From Rothia nasimurium (GTDB lineage: Bacteria; Actinomycetota; Actinomycetes; Actinomycetales; Micrococcaceae), in NCBI RefSeq assembly GCF_928392795.1, contig NZ_CAKMTJ010000008.1:94002-158001 (forward strand): DNA of 64,000 nucleotides, given 5' to 3'. The notes below the pieces were generated by a model that ran no database searches, was not told where the DNA came from, and was given only the letters and a program-made list of their open reading frames with translations. A program made the position numbers and the translations under genes. Positions 50,157 to 57,890 of this stretch are shown in pieces; positions within the stretch are counted from its first letter, which is position 1, and each line of letters begins with the position of its first letter.

Positions 50157-50828
50157 ATGTCTGTGAAGCTAACCCGTCGTGCCCTGGTGAGCCTTCTTCC
50201 GGCTGTAGGTCTGGTGGCCTGTGGTGGTTCTAGCGAGACTGCCGGTAGCGCTTCTGCCGCCGCAAGCGGGGAAGCTGCGGTGGGCGTCCGCACCGATGCC
50301 GGTTACCAGCTCAACGCGGTGACCGACGGTGCCCCCACGGTGACCCTCTACACCGATCTGCAGTGCCCCTATTGCGCTAAGGCTGACCCCAAGTACCGTG
50401 AGGCCGCTGCCGAGTTAGAGGGCACCATGAACGTGACGGTGCGTCACTTCCCGCTGTCGATGCACGCCAACGCGGTTCCCGCAGCCCAGGCAGTGCAGGC
50501 TGCTGAGGCCCAGGGGGCTTACGTGGCTATGGCTGATCACCTCTACACCCACCAGGCCGACTGGAAGGAGATCACCGACACCGCCCAGTTCGCCACCCTC
50601 ATGGGTGACTACGCCGAAGAGCTGGGCCTGGACCGCGCCCGTTTCGAGTCTGACCTGGCAAGTGAAGAGGCCCTGGCCCTGATTGAGCAGGAGTACCAGG
50701 ACGGCGTCGCCGCAGGTGTGAAGGGCACCCCCAGTTTCGTGGTGGAGGGAACCAAACTGGAGAACGTGGATTCAGGCACCAGCACCGCCGACATGGTGGC
50801 GGCCTTCAAGCAGGCGGCGGGTCTCTAA
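50157..50828 (+). CDS. DsbA/DsbG-like thiol-disulfide lipoprotein (thioredoxin fold)
   Basis: An exported thioredoxin-fold protein of 223 residues. It has an N-terminal signal with lipobox region LVACGG, a Ser/Ala-rich linker, and active-site CPYC in LYTDLQCPYCAKADP. The inserted helical domain (residues 110-180) and the cis-proline motif KGTPSFVVEG complete a DsbA-type fold. It probably forms or shuffles disulfides of envelope proteins. A ribosome site (GAGGAGAG) precedes the ATG; an earlier in-frame start is unlikely. Confidence 0.85.
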   Translation: MSVKLTRRALVSLLPAVGLVACGGSSETAGSASAAASGEAAVGVRTDAGYQLNAVTDGAPTVTLYTDLQCPYCAKADPKYREAAAELEGTMNVTVRHFPLSMHANAVPAAQAVQAAEAQGAYVAMADHLYTHQADWKEITDTAQFATLMGDYAEELGLDRARFESDLASEEALALIEQEYQDGVAAGVKGTPSFVVEGTKLENVDSGTSTADMVAAFKQAAGL

Positions 50829-50839
50829 GAAGTCGTGTA

Positions 50840-50902
50840 GGTAGCCGAAACCTTCATGTGCGTGTTCTTTGAACGCGCATATGAAGGTTTCGATTACATT
50901 CA
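50840..50902. repeat. Extragenic palindrome family C, copy 2 (probable terminator)
   Basis: CCGAAACCTTCATGTGCG pairs with CGCGCATATGAAGGTTTCG after the DsbA-like gene. The sequence is clearly related to 36356-36417, so this terminator-like palindrome is dispersed. Confidence 0.65.
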
Positions 50903-50952
50903 CCGGGGCGGACGCCTGGTCACCGCCCGCTGCGCCCTCTAGAGTTGAAGGT

Positions 50953-51768
50953 ATGAAGATAGCTCTCGCCCAGATGCTCAGTACCAAGGACGTTGCCCGC
51001 AATATCGAGACGATCCGTGAATACACGGCGCTCGCAGCAGAGCGCGGGGCCCGCCTGGTGGTCTTCCCCGAGGCAGCCATGCTGAGTTTTGGCGGGCGCC
51101 TCTACGACGACGCTGCCCAACACGAGCTAACCTTCCGCACCGCCCTCGCTAACATTGCCCGCGAGAACTACGTGACCGTTGTGGCGGGCGGCTTCGCCCC
51201 GGTGCAGCTCTCTGATGAATGGAACCTGCGGGTTTATAACAACCTCTACTGTTTCGACCAGAATGGGGTAGAGACCGTCTACACCAAGATGCACCTCTAC
51301 GACGCTTTTGGTTTTAAGGAATCTGAGGGCGTTAAGGCTGGTGAACAGCTGGTGACCGTCACCGTGGACGGCACCAAAATTGGCCTGGCCACCTGTTACG
51401 ACGTGCGCTTCCCCAAGCTTTTTGCCGACTACTCCCGGGCTGGGGCTAAGGCGACGATTGTTGCGGCGTCCTGGGCCGGGGGTGAGGGTAAGGTGAGCCA
51501 GTGGCAGATTCTCACCAGTGCCCGTGCCCTAGATTCCAATATGTTTGTTCTGGCTGTTGATCAGGCATCGCCTACCAGCGCCGACCCGCGGGCAGATATT
51601 ACCCAGCCGACCGGCGTGGGCTATTCCCGGGTGGTATCGCCCTTTGGTGCCACCCTCGCTGAGGCCGGTGAAGCTCCCGAGATTCTGGTGGTTGACCTTG
51701 ACCTCACCGAGGTAGACCGGGCCCGCCAGGCTCTACCCGTACTGGCGAACGCCAAGCTGGACTACTAG
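50953..51768 (+). CDS. Carbon-nitrogen hydrolase (nitrilase superfamily)
   Basis: A hydrolase of 271 residues with the Glu-Lys-Cys triad: glutamate in VVFPEAAM, lysine in YTKMHLYDAFGF, and cysteine in LATCYDVRFPKLF. The pattern resembles Nit1/Nit2 omega-amidase-like and deaminated-glutathione-type amidases. The substrate is open. ATG chosen with GAAGGT upstream. It starts an operon with acylphosphatase, CDF and SpeE-like genes. Confidence 0.88.
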   Translation: MKIALAQMLSTKDVARNIETIREYTALAAERGARLVVFPEAAMLSFGGRLYDDAAQHELTFRTALANIARENYVTVVAGGFAPVQLSDEWNLRVYNNLYCFDQNGVETVYTKMHLYDAFGFKESEGVKAGEQLVTVTVDGTKIGLATCYDVRFPKLFADYSRAGAKATIVAASWAGGEGKVSQWQILTSARALDSNMFVLAVDQASPTSADPRADITQPTGVGYSRVVSPFGATLAEAGEAPEILVVDLDLTEVDRARQALPVLANAKLDY

Positions 51769-51785
51769 AGAAAGGGTCTTCTGAC

Positions 51786-52103
51786 ATGGGTTTCTTTGAT
51801 ATTTTCACCGATAAAACTCCCGCTGAACCCGCTGAGGCCCAGCTCATGGCGACCGTCTACGGGCACGTGCAGGGCGTGGGCTTCCGCTGGTGGGTAGCCG
51901 GTATCGCCAAGCCCCTGGGGCTGGTGGGCTACGCCAAAAACATGGACGACGGCTCGGTTGAGATTATCGCCCAGGGCAGCGCGGACGCCTGTGAGCAGCT
52001 CCTTGCCGAACTGACCGGCGGCGATACCGCTGGTAGGGTTAATCATGTTGACTCTGACATCACCCAGCCGGTTGGCTCCTATAAGGGGTTCGGCATCTAC
52101 TAG
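51786..52103 (+). CDS. acyP: Acylphosphatase
   Basis: A small enzyme of 105 residues that hydrolyses acyl phosphates. The signature GHVQGVGFRWWVAGIA has the catalytic arginine, and KNMDDGSVEIIAQG has the asparagine. The N-terminal 20 residues are an extension beyond the standard 90-residue fold. AGAAAGG precedes the ATG. Its gap to the nitrilase gene is 17 bases. Confidence 0.93.
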   Translation: MGFFDIFTDKTPAEPAEAQLMATVYGHVQGVGFRWWVAGIAKPLGLVGYAKNMDDGSVEIIAQGSADACEQLLAELTGGDTAGRVNHVDSDITQPVGSYKGFGIY

Positions 52104-52114
52104 GAAGGCACACC

Positions 52115-53059
52115 ATGGGCCACTCGCACGGCCACTCCCACAGCCATGCCCACGGGCATTCCCACGGCAGCGGGGCTAACGAGCGCCGCCTTATCATTGT
52201 GGTGGTTATTGCCTGGTCATTGGTTGCCTTCCAGTTGACCGGAGCCTGGCTGACCGGTTCTCTGGCCCTGCTCTTTGACACGGTCCACGTTTTCACCGAT
52301 GCCCTGGGGGTCAGTGTTGCCCTGGCCGCCGCGCGTCTGGCCCGCCTGCCGGCGTCCTCGCGCCACACCTGGGGGTTCCGCCGGGTTGAGGTGCTCTCAG
52401 CCATGTTCCAGGCCGCTGTGCTGCTCGGGGTTGGGCTCTTTGTGCTCTACGAGGCGGTGCAGCGCCTGCTGGAACCTGCCCCCATACCCGGCCGTGAAGT
52501 GCTGATTTTCGGCGTCATTGGCCTGGTGGGCAATATCGTGATGATTGCCGTGCTTCTCGGTGGTGACCGCACCAACTTCAATATGCGCGCAGCCTTCCTC
52601 GAAGTGCTCAACGACGCCCTGGGTTCGGTGGCCGTCATTATCTCGGCCCTGGTGATATGGCGTACCGGCTTCTACCAGGCCGACGCCCTGGTCGCTATGT
52701 TCATCGGCCTGCTCATTATTCCGCGCACCGTCAAGCTCTTCCGCGAAACCACCTCGGTCCTGCTGGAATCGACCCCGCGCGGGCTTGATCTCGATGAGGT
52801 CCGCCGCCACCTGGAAAGCCAGCCCCACGTGGTTGCCGTACACGACCTACACGCCAGCCAGATTTCCTCCGACCTGCCGGTGCTCACCGCCCACATTGTG
52901 CTCGACGACGAGTGCTTCACCTCGGGCCACTCCGTAGAGATTCTCAAGCACCTGCAAAGCTGTGTGGCTGAGCATTTTGAGGTGTCGATCAAGCACTCCA
53001 CCTTCCAGATGGAGCCGCGCTCCCTGGCTGCCGACGAAGACCTGCGGCACCTGCACTAG
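52115..53059 (+). CDS. Cation diffusion facilitator (zinc/divalent metal) transporter
   Basis: A CDF protein of 314 residues with six helices. A histidine-rich N terminus (GHSHGHSHSHAHGHSHG) probably loads zinc. Site A uses HVFTD in the second helix; in the fifth helix the usual HxxxD is ExxxD (FLEVLNDALGS), which I recall as common in actinobacterial relatives but which may alter selectivity. A cytosolic C-terminal domain follows (HVVAVHDLHASQ). Spacing of 11 bases from acyP suggests one transcript. Confidence 0.88.
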   Translation: MGHSHGHSHSHAHGHSHGSGANERRLIIVVVIAWSLVAFQLTGAWLTGSLALLFDTVHVFTDALGVSVALAAARLARLPASSRHTWGFRRVEVLSAMFQAAVLLGVGLFVLYEAVQRLLEPAPIPGREVLIFGVIGLVGNIVMIAVLLGGDRTNFNMRAAFLEVLNDALGSVAVIISALVIWRTGFYQADALVAMFIGLLIIPRTVKLFRETTSVLLESTPRGLDLDEVRRHLESQPHVVAVHDLHASQISSDLPVLTAHIVLDDECFTSGHSVEILKHLQSCVAEHFEVSIKHSTFQMEPRSLAADEDLRHLH

Positions 53060-53085
53060 ACCGGAAAGGGGCTAGGCTAGAGAAC

Positions 53086-53895
53086 ATGTCACGCACCATT
53101 CAACTTTCTTTTTCTGGCCTGAGCGCGTCCGTTGCCCCTGACGGCTTCTCGGCGACCGGCCGGATTCTTGAAATCGGCGGGGCAGAGCAGTCCCACGTGG
53201 ATCTAGCCCACCCCGACTTCATCTTCTACGAGTACCTACGCCGGATCGGCAACCTGGTTGATCTTCAGGCTGAGCCCGGGGCACCCATCACCGCTGCCCA
53301 CCTGGGGGCAGGGGCTCTGACCCTGGTGCGCTATATTCAGGCCACCCGGCCCGGCTCAGCCCAGCTGGCTGTTGACATCGAGCGGGAGCTGCCCGGTTTT
53401 GTGATGGAGCAGCTACCCCTGCCAGAGGGTACTAACTGCACAATTTTGATTGAGGACGCCGCCGCGGCAGCTCCCCGGCTGAGGGATGAGTTGGGCGCCC
53501 CGGGCGGTCTGGATGTGGTCGTTCTCGATATTTTCTCGGGCTGGGAGGCCCCGCCCCACCTGACCACCACCGAGTTTTACACCGACCTGCGCGAGGCCCT
53601 GGCCCCGGCAACCGGTGATAGTGCGGGCGGCCTGCTGGCCGTCAATGTGGGCGACGATGCCGGTCTCAGCTTCTTCGTGGCCCAGGCCCGAACCCTATTA
53701 GAGGTCTTTGAGCACGTCTGGTGTTTGGCTGATACCACCATGCTGGGTGGCCGCCATGCGGGCAACCTTATTCTGGTGGGCTCCCACGTGGCCCTCACCC
53801 AGGACGCAGCGACCTACCTGGTCGGCGCCGGGCCGCACCCAGCGTCCGCCCTGGGCACTGACGAGCTGGTGGAGCTCCTGGGGAAGCTGGGCTAG
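53086..53895 (+). CDS. Spermidine synthase-like methyltransferase-fold protein
   Basis: A Rossmann-fold protein of 269 residues similar to polyamine aminopropyltransferases: FIFYEYLRRIGNLVD, AAHLGAGALTLVRYIQATRPGSAQLAVDI (landmark LGAGALTLVRYI), and DVVVLDIFSGWEAPPHLTT (landmark LDIFSGWEAP). Actinobacterial members often lack polyamine synthesis partners and their substrate is uncertain. It ends the operon and overlaps the convergent EamA pseudogene by four bases. Confidence 0.75.
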   Translation: MSRTIQLSFSGLSASVAPDGFSATGRILEIGGAEQSHVDLAHPDFIFYEYLRRIGNLVDLQAEPGAPITAAHLGAGALTLVRYIQATRPGSAQLAVDIERELPGFVMEQLPLPEGTNCTILIEDAAAAAPRLRDELGAPGGLDVVVLDIFSGWEAPPHLTTTEFYTDLREALAPATGDSAGGLLAVNVGDDAGLSFFVAQARTLLEVFEHVWCLADTTMLGGRHAGNLILVGSHVALTQDAATYLVGAGPHPASALGTDELVELLGKLG

Positions 53896-54672
53896 GGTGC
53901 GTCTACCTGAGCGATAGTGCTGGTGACGGGAGCGGGTTCGCCCGCTGCCCGCTGAGGGCGTGAGGTGATGGTGATGCCCATGGAGGCTGCCGTCAGCAGT
54001 AGAATTGCCGTCCAGCGCAGAGCCCCGGTGTCTTGGGAGAGTAACAGCCAGCCGCCGATAGCCGCGATGCCGGGTTCCAGGCTGAGCAGAATAGAGAAGA
54101 CATTGTTGGGCAGGCGGCGCAGGGCCGCCAGCCCCGTCGATGAGCCTGCCCACACGGGAGCTCGCCAGAATATAGCAGGCCCAGAAAAAGCCTGCGACCA
54201 GGGCAAAGGCCAGGCCTAGAGTGGAGATATGTTCGGCCCCGAAGGCCTTTTCAACTCCGATGAGGGCCATACCGATGGTGGCTAGCCCGATCCAGAGCCC
54301 GTCAATGAGACGGCGGGAAAGCACCGCTGCGAGCACGAGCGGGCCGATAAATTCTACAGACACCGCCAGTCCCAAAGGCAGCAGCTCGATGGCGTGGTAG
54401 AAGGCCCCGTTCATAAAGGCAAAAGATGCCCCGAGTAGGGCCACGGCAATCCACTGGGGTAGGTCCCAGGCCCAGAAACGGGGCCGGGTAAGAGCGCAGA
54501 TGACTAGGGCAGCTACCCCTAGCCGCAGGGTAGTGACGCCCCAGGCACCCAGCTGGGGGAAGAGCTGCACCGCAAAAGCCGCGCCTATCTGTAGAGAGAT
54601 ACAGGAGCCGATCACGAGAAGCACGCCGGTGGTCTTATCGGAGTCGGTGAAACGAGAACGAACTGCCTGCAC
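53892..54672 (-). pseudogene. EamA/RhtA-type permease with internal deletion
   Basis: The N-terminal frame reads as a drug/metabolite transporter (TGVLLVIGSCISLQIGAAFAVQLF, WDLPQWIAVALLGASFAFMNGAFYHAIELL; landmark FAFMNGAFYHAIELLPLG) and ends IASSRVGRLIDG-like. It then runs into another frame that continues ALRRLPNNVFSILLSLEPGIAA, the canonical C-terminal EamA half. About 75 residues between the halves are missing, and the junction near 54135 is out of frame. The gene cannot make a full permease. GTG start with GAAGG upstream. Confidence 0.82.
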
Positions 54673-54872
54673 AGGTGCCTTCTTTCGCGAGGGGTACTGC
54701 AAACAGTGTAGGTGGCTGCCTGCCGTAGGGGTGGCGCTGACCGCCAAATGTTACGGTGCCGCTCACACATGTGGCGGCCGGTGCCACAGTTACCACCTAG
54801 AGGTGCTGCGTAACCTGTCATGCCCAGGGCATACACGATAGCAAGCACACTGTGTTTAGGGCCGTTTGCCGG

Positions 54873-54878
54873 TAAACT
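54873..54878 (+). promoter_or_regulatory. Possible -10 box of a leaderless transcript
   Basis: TAAACT lies seven bases before the ATG of the next gene, which lacks a ribosome site. This spacing would start transcription at or next to the start codon, a common actinobacterial layout. The -35 is weak. Confidence 0.45.
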
Positions 54879-54885
54879 AAAAGCT

Positions 54886-55689
54886 ATGTTCAACTTCAAC
54901 GCATCTAGCGCTTTCGACGCTAACGGTCAGCCCAAGCCCGCAGTTACCCGCACTGTCGACACTGTGCTGAAGGTTCAGCGCCCCCTGATTGTTTCCATGC
55001 TCAAGAAGATGCGTGAGAAGCACCCTAACGAGACCCCCGACCAGATTGCCAAGCGCCTCGAAAAGGCCTACCTGCGCGATGTGACCGTTGGTGGCGGCGC
55101 CGTGGGCGCAACCGCTTTCGTGCCCGGTCTGGGTACTGCGGCGTCCGTCGGCCTGTCTGCCCTGGCGGTGGGCGGCTACCTGGAACGCACCGCTATCTAC
55201 GCGCAGGCTATGGCTGAGCTGCACGGCGTGCACGTTGATGATCCCGAAAAGTCCCGTCTCATGGTCATGGCGATCATGCTGGGTGAGGACGGCTCCGTGC
55301 TCATGAACTCGATTCTGGCCCACACCGGTAAGACCGGCGGTGTCTCCCGTAAGTGGGGCATGATGATGGGCTCCAAGGACTCCGGCAAGATCTTCAGCAT
55401 TGAGCGCACCATTCGCAATATGTTCATTAAGCGTTTCTTGACCCGCCAGTCTGGCGCCCTGCTCGGCCGTGCCCTGCCGTTTGGTATTGGTGCTGTGGTG
55501 GGTGGCGGTGCCAACCTGGCCCTGGGTAAGAACGTGGTCAAGTCGGTCGAGCAGACCTTCGGTGCCCTGCCCGCTGTCTTCCCCGATGCCCTTAACTCCG
55601 ACCGGGCTCCCAAGTTTGAGGGTGGCAAGGGCGAGGACGCCGGCACCTCCGAGGGTGCGCAGAGTGAGACCGCGCAGCTTGAGAAGTAA
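54886..55689 (+). CDS. EcsC-like protein of unknown function
   Basis: A protein of 267 residues. The N-terminal helix region (SMLKKMREKHPNETPDQIAKRLEKAYLRDVTVGG) resembles the start of the convergent protein at 56728-57798 (KLRARYPDATPADLAERLGGIFVRDFTLVG); the landmarks are PNETPDQIAKRLEK and PDATPADLAERL. Two glycine-rich hydrophobic segments (VGATAFVPGLGTAASVGLSALAVGG and GRALPFGIGAVVGGGANLALG) recall the EcsC family. The charged tail EGGKGEDAGTSEGAQSETAQ is disordered. ATG is likely leaderless. Gap to the peptidase gene is 11 bases. Confidence 0.65.
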   Translation: MFNFNASSAFDANGQPKPAVTRTVDTVLKVQRPLIVSMLKKMREKHPNETPDQIAKRLEKAYLRDVTVGGGAVGATAFVPGLGTAASVGLSALAVGGYLERTAIYAQAMAELHGVHVDDPEKSRLMVMAIMLGEDGSVLMNSILAHTGKTGGVSRKWGMMMGSKDSGKIFSIERTIRNMFIKRFLTRQSGALLGRALPFGIGAVVGGGANLALGKNVVKSVEQTFGALPAVFPDALNSDRAPKFEGGKGEDAGTSEGAQSETAQLEK

Positions 55690-55700
55690 AGAGAACTGCC

Positions 55701-56648
55701 ATGGGTTTTAACGACAACCTAAATAACAACTACTCCCAGCGAGGCTCATCGGGCGGCAACGGCCGCTCCGGTGGTGGCGGTGGTGGCGGTGGTGCGAACC
55801 CGCTCATGATGATGCTCATGGGTAGCGTAGCTCGGAAGTTCGGTATTCCCGGCGTGCTTGTTCTTGGTGCTATCTTCCTCTTTGCCTCGGGCAGCCTTGG
55901 TGGCCTGACTGGCGGTAGTTCTAACTCCATGTACGGCACCGAAGCCCAGCAGGACCAGGTTACCGGCGCCGGGAACTTCGACCACTGCCAGACCTATGAG
56001 GACGCCAACCGCTACGATGATTGCCGTATTCTGGCGACCGGCGTGAGTCTGGATATGGTGTGGGAAGAGAAGCTCCCAGCAGAGGCGGGTATCTCCTACA
56101 CCGCACCCGACCTGGTGCTGGGGGAGGGCCAGCTCTCTACCGGCTGCGGTACCGCCAATATCTCGCAGACCGGCCCCTTCTACTGCCCGGCTGACCAGAC
56201 CGTGTATATGTCGGTTCCCTTCTTTGACCAGCTCAAGGCTATGGGCGGGTCGAACGGTGATTTTGCGGTCATGTACGTGACCGCCCACGAGTTCGCCCAC
56301 CACATTCAGCAGACCATGGGCACCCTGAAGTACTCCAACTACCAGGATCCGGGCGCTGATTCGGGCGCTGTACAGGTTGAGGTTCAGGCCGACTGCTATG
56401 CCGGCGTCTGGGCTTCCCAGGCTGATAAGGGTGAAAACGCCCTGCTGGACCCCCTGACCGAGAGCCAGATTCAGCAGGCCATCGATACGGCCCGCGCCAT
56501 TGGTGACGATGCGATTCAGCGTTCTTCGGGTCAAGAGGTTAACCCCGACCTGTGGACCCACGGTTCGTCAGAACAGCGCGTCAGCTGGTTTACCAAGGGC
56601 TACACCGAGGGCACCATGGCAGCGTGCGCCCAGCCCTTCAACTCCTAG
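55701..56648 (+). CDS. Neutral zinc metallopeptidase (YpfJ/KPN_02809 family)
   Basis: A membrane-anchored peptidase of 315 residues. A glycine/serine-rich N terminus (SGGNGRSGGGGGGGGANP) precedes a single transmembrane helix (GVLVLGAIFLFASGSLGGLTG). The catalytic motif is HEFAHHIQQ, with QADCYAGVWA providing a later metal ligand. Family members have no well-defined substrate. It lies between two related unknown proteins, which suggests a shared envelope role. Confidence 0.88.
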   Translation: MGFNDNLNNNYSQRGSSGGNGRSGGGGGGGGANPLMMMLMGSVARKFGIPGVLVLGAIFLFASGSLGGLTGGSSNSMYGTEAQQDQVTGAGNFDHCQTYEDANRYDDCRILATGVSLDMVWEEKLPAEAGISYTAPDLVLGEGQLSTGCGTANISQTGPFYCPADQTVYMSVPFFDQLKAMGGSNGDFAVMYVTAHEFAHHIQQTMGTLKYSNYQDPGADSGAVQVEVQADCYAGVWASQADKGENALLDPLTESQIQQAIDTARAIGDDAIQRSSGQEVNPDLWTHGSSEQRVSWFTKGYTEGTMAACAQPFNS

Positions 56649-56660
56649 CTAGTAGCAGGT

Positions 56661-56723
56661 AGGGACCAGATTCCTCCCAAAGTACCTAACGTCCACACGG
56701 TATACGGGAGGAATCTGGTCCCT
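56661..56723. terminator. Bidirectional terminator with 18-bp perfect stem
   Basis: AGGGACCAGATTCCTCCC and its exact complement, ending TTCTTTT, lie between the peptidase gene and the convergent unknown gene. Confidence 0.88.
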
Positions 56724-56727
56724 TCTT

Positions 56728-57798
56728 TTAACCCTTGAAACGAGAACGGGCGCGGACGAACGCGCGGGCAGCTAGGCGGGCACCCTTGGCGGTTGCCCCG
56801 TCGGCTGCCGCCAGCTCCGCTTCGGTACTGGGCCGTACCTGAGTTTCGGTCACCACCGGGGCCGGGTCTTCAATGGCGGACGCCGTCACCGGCTCGGGTA
56901 CCTCAATCTGGGAGGGCTCGACCGGCTCGGGCTCTTCCAGAGCAGAAGGCGCTACCGGCTCAGGTGCTTCAATGGCACTGACCTCTTCGGCGGAAAGTTC
57001 TAGCAGGTCAGCGTCATCGTCGGCGGGTGCCGAGCCCCCGCTGCCCTGCTCCGACCCGCCTGCCGGGCTGCCGGCGTCCTGCCCGCTGTTCAAGACCGTG
57101 AGGGTACTGGCAGGTAGCTGGTCGGGAGCTGCCCCCAGGTTCTGGTCTACCTGGGCGATAATCTGCTGGGCAAAATCCCGGCGCATCTTCTGACTAGCGA
57201 AAACAGCGCCTCCTGCCTTGACTAGCTGTTCGCCTGCCTTGACCAGCAGCAGGGTCTGAGGGTTGCGCAGGCCGATGGCGGCTACGGCTCCCAGAATGTT
57301 CATCTGCTGGGTGGCTCCACCATCGCGGGGGGCCTCCTGCATCTGGGTGAGAATATCGTTGACTTCGGCTCCCAAGATAGCGGTTGCGGCCTCGTCGCTG
57401 CTTTCAACGTGAAGACCGTGTAGCAGGGCCATGCCGTGCAGGTAGGTTTTGACGGCCTGGGCACTGCCCACGTGGGCGGTGGTGTTAATGCCCTTGTTGG
57501 CGGCTCGGCTGTAGGTGGCCATGCCCTGCTGCACCGCGCCCAGGTGGGCGGCTGCTTGGGTGATCCCGGCGACGCGGCGGTTGCGGGTAACGCTGCCGAG
57601 GACGTTGGGGGTCAGCTCCTGTGCCCCTGCCTGGGCTGACCCGACCAGGGTGAAGTCGCGCACGAAGATTCCGCCTAGGCGCTCTGCTAGGTCGGCGGGG
57701 GTGGCGTCGGGGTAGCGGGCACGGAGCTTGCGCAGGCGGCGCACAGCCAGCGGGGTCTGCTCGGGTGAGCTGTCTGTGGGGCGGGAGTTCTCGGTCAT
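56728..57798 (-). CDS. Paralogue-like protein of unknown function with repetitive acidic tail
   Basis: A protein of 356 residues. Its N-terminal 120 residues align loosely with the EcsC-like protein at 54886-55689 (PDATPADLAERL, RDFTLVG, LLHGLHVESSDEAATAIL versus ELHGVHVDDPEKSRLMVM). A hydrophobic core follows. The C-terminal tail (about residues 220-310) is an acidic repeat of EVPEPV, EEPEPV and EDPAPV-type hexads. This combination is not a family that I recognise. Convergent with the peptidase gene; a shared terminator separates them. Confidence 0.6.
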   Translation of the reverse strand: MTENSRPTDSSPEQTPLAVRRLRKLRARYPDATPADLAERLGGIFVRDFTLVGSAQAGAQELTPNVLGSVTRNRRVAGITQAAAHLGAVQQGMATYSRAANKGINTTAHVGSAQAVKTYLHGMALLHGLHVESSDEAATAILGAEVNDILTQMQEAPRDGGATQQMNILGAVAAIGLRNPQTLLLVKAGEQLVKAGGAVFASQKMRRDFAQQIIAQVDQNLGAAPDQLPASTLTVLNSGQDAGSPAGGSEQGSGGSAPADDDADLLELSAEEVSAIEAPEPVAPSALEEPEPVEPSQIEVPEPVTASAIEDPAPVVTETQVRPSTEAELAAADGATAKGARLAARAFVRARSRFKG

Positions 57799-57834
57799 AC
57801 CTTCTATCCTAAAAGTGAAAGCCTCTCGGGGGAG

Positions 57835-57868
57835 TAGAAAACCCCGCCAGGTATGACGGGGTTTTCTA
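57835..57868 (-). terminator. Terminator after purB
   Basis: TAGAAAACCCCG and CGGGGTTTTCTA lie 22 bases beyond the purB stop and form a short, strong hairpin with T-runs at both ends. Confidence 0.85.
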
Positions 57869-57890
57869 TGTGACCTGCGCGAGTCAGTCT

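Noticed and set aside
54886..57798. Toxin-immunity reading for the EcsC-like pair
   Set aside because: No toxin motif or immunity-type layout is visible; the peptidase in the middle suggests a different relation.
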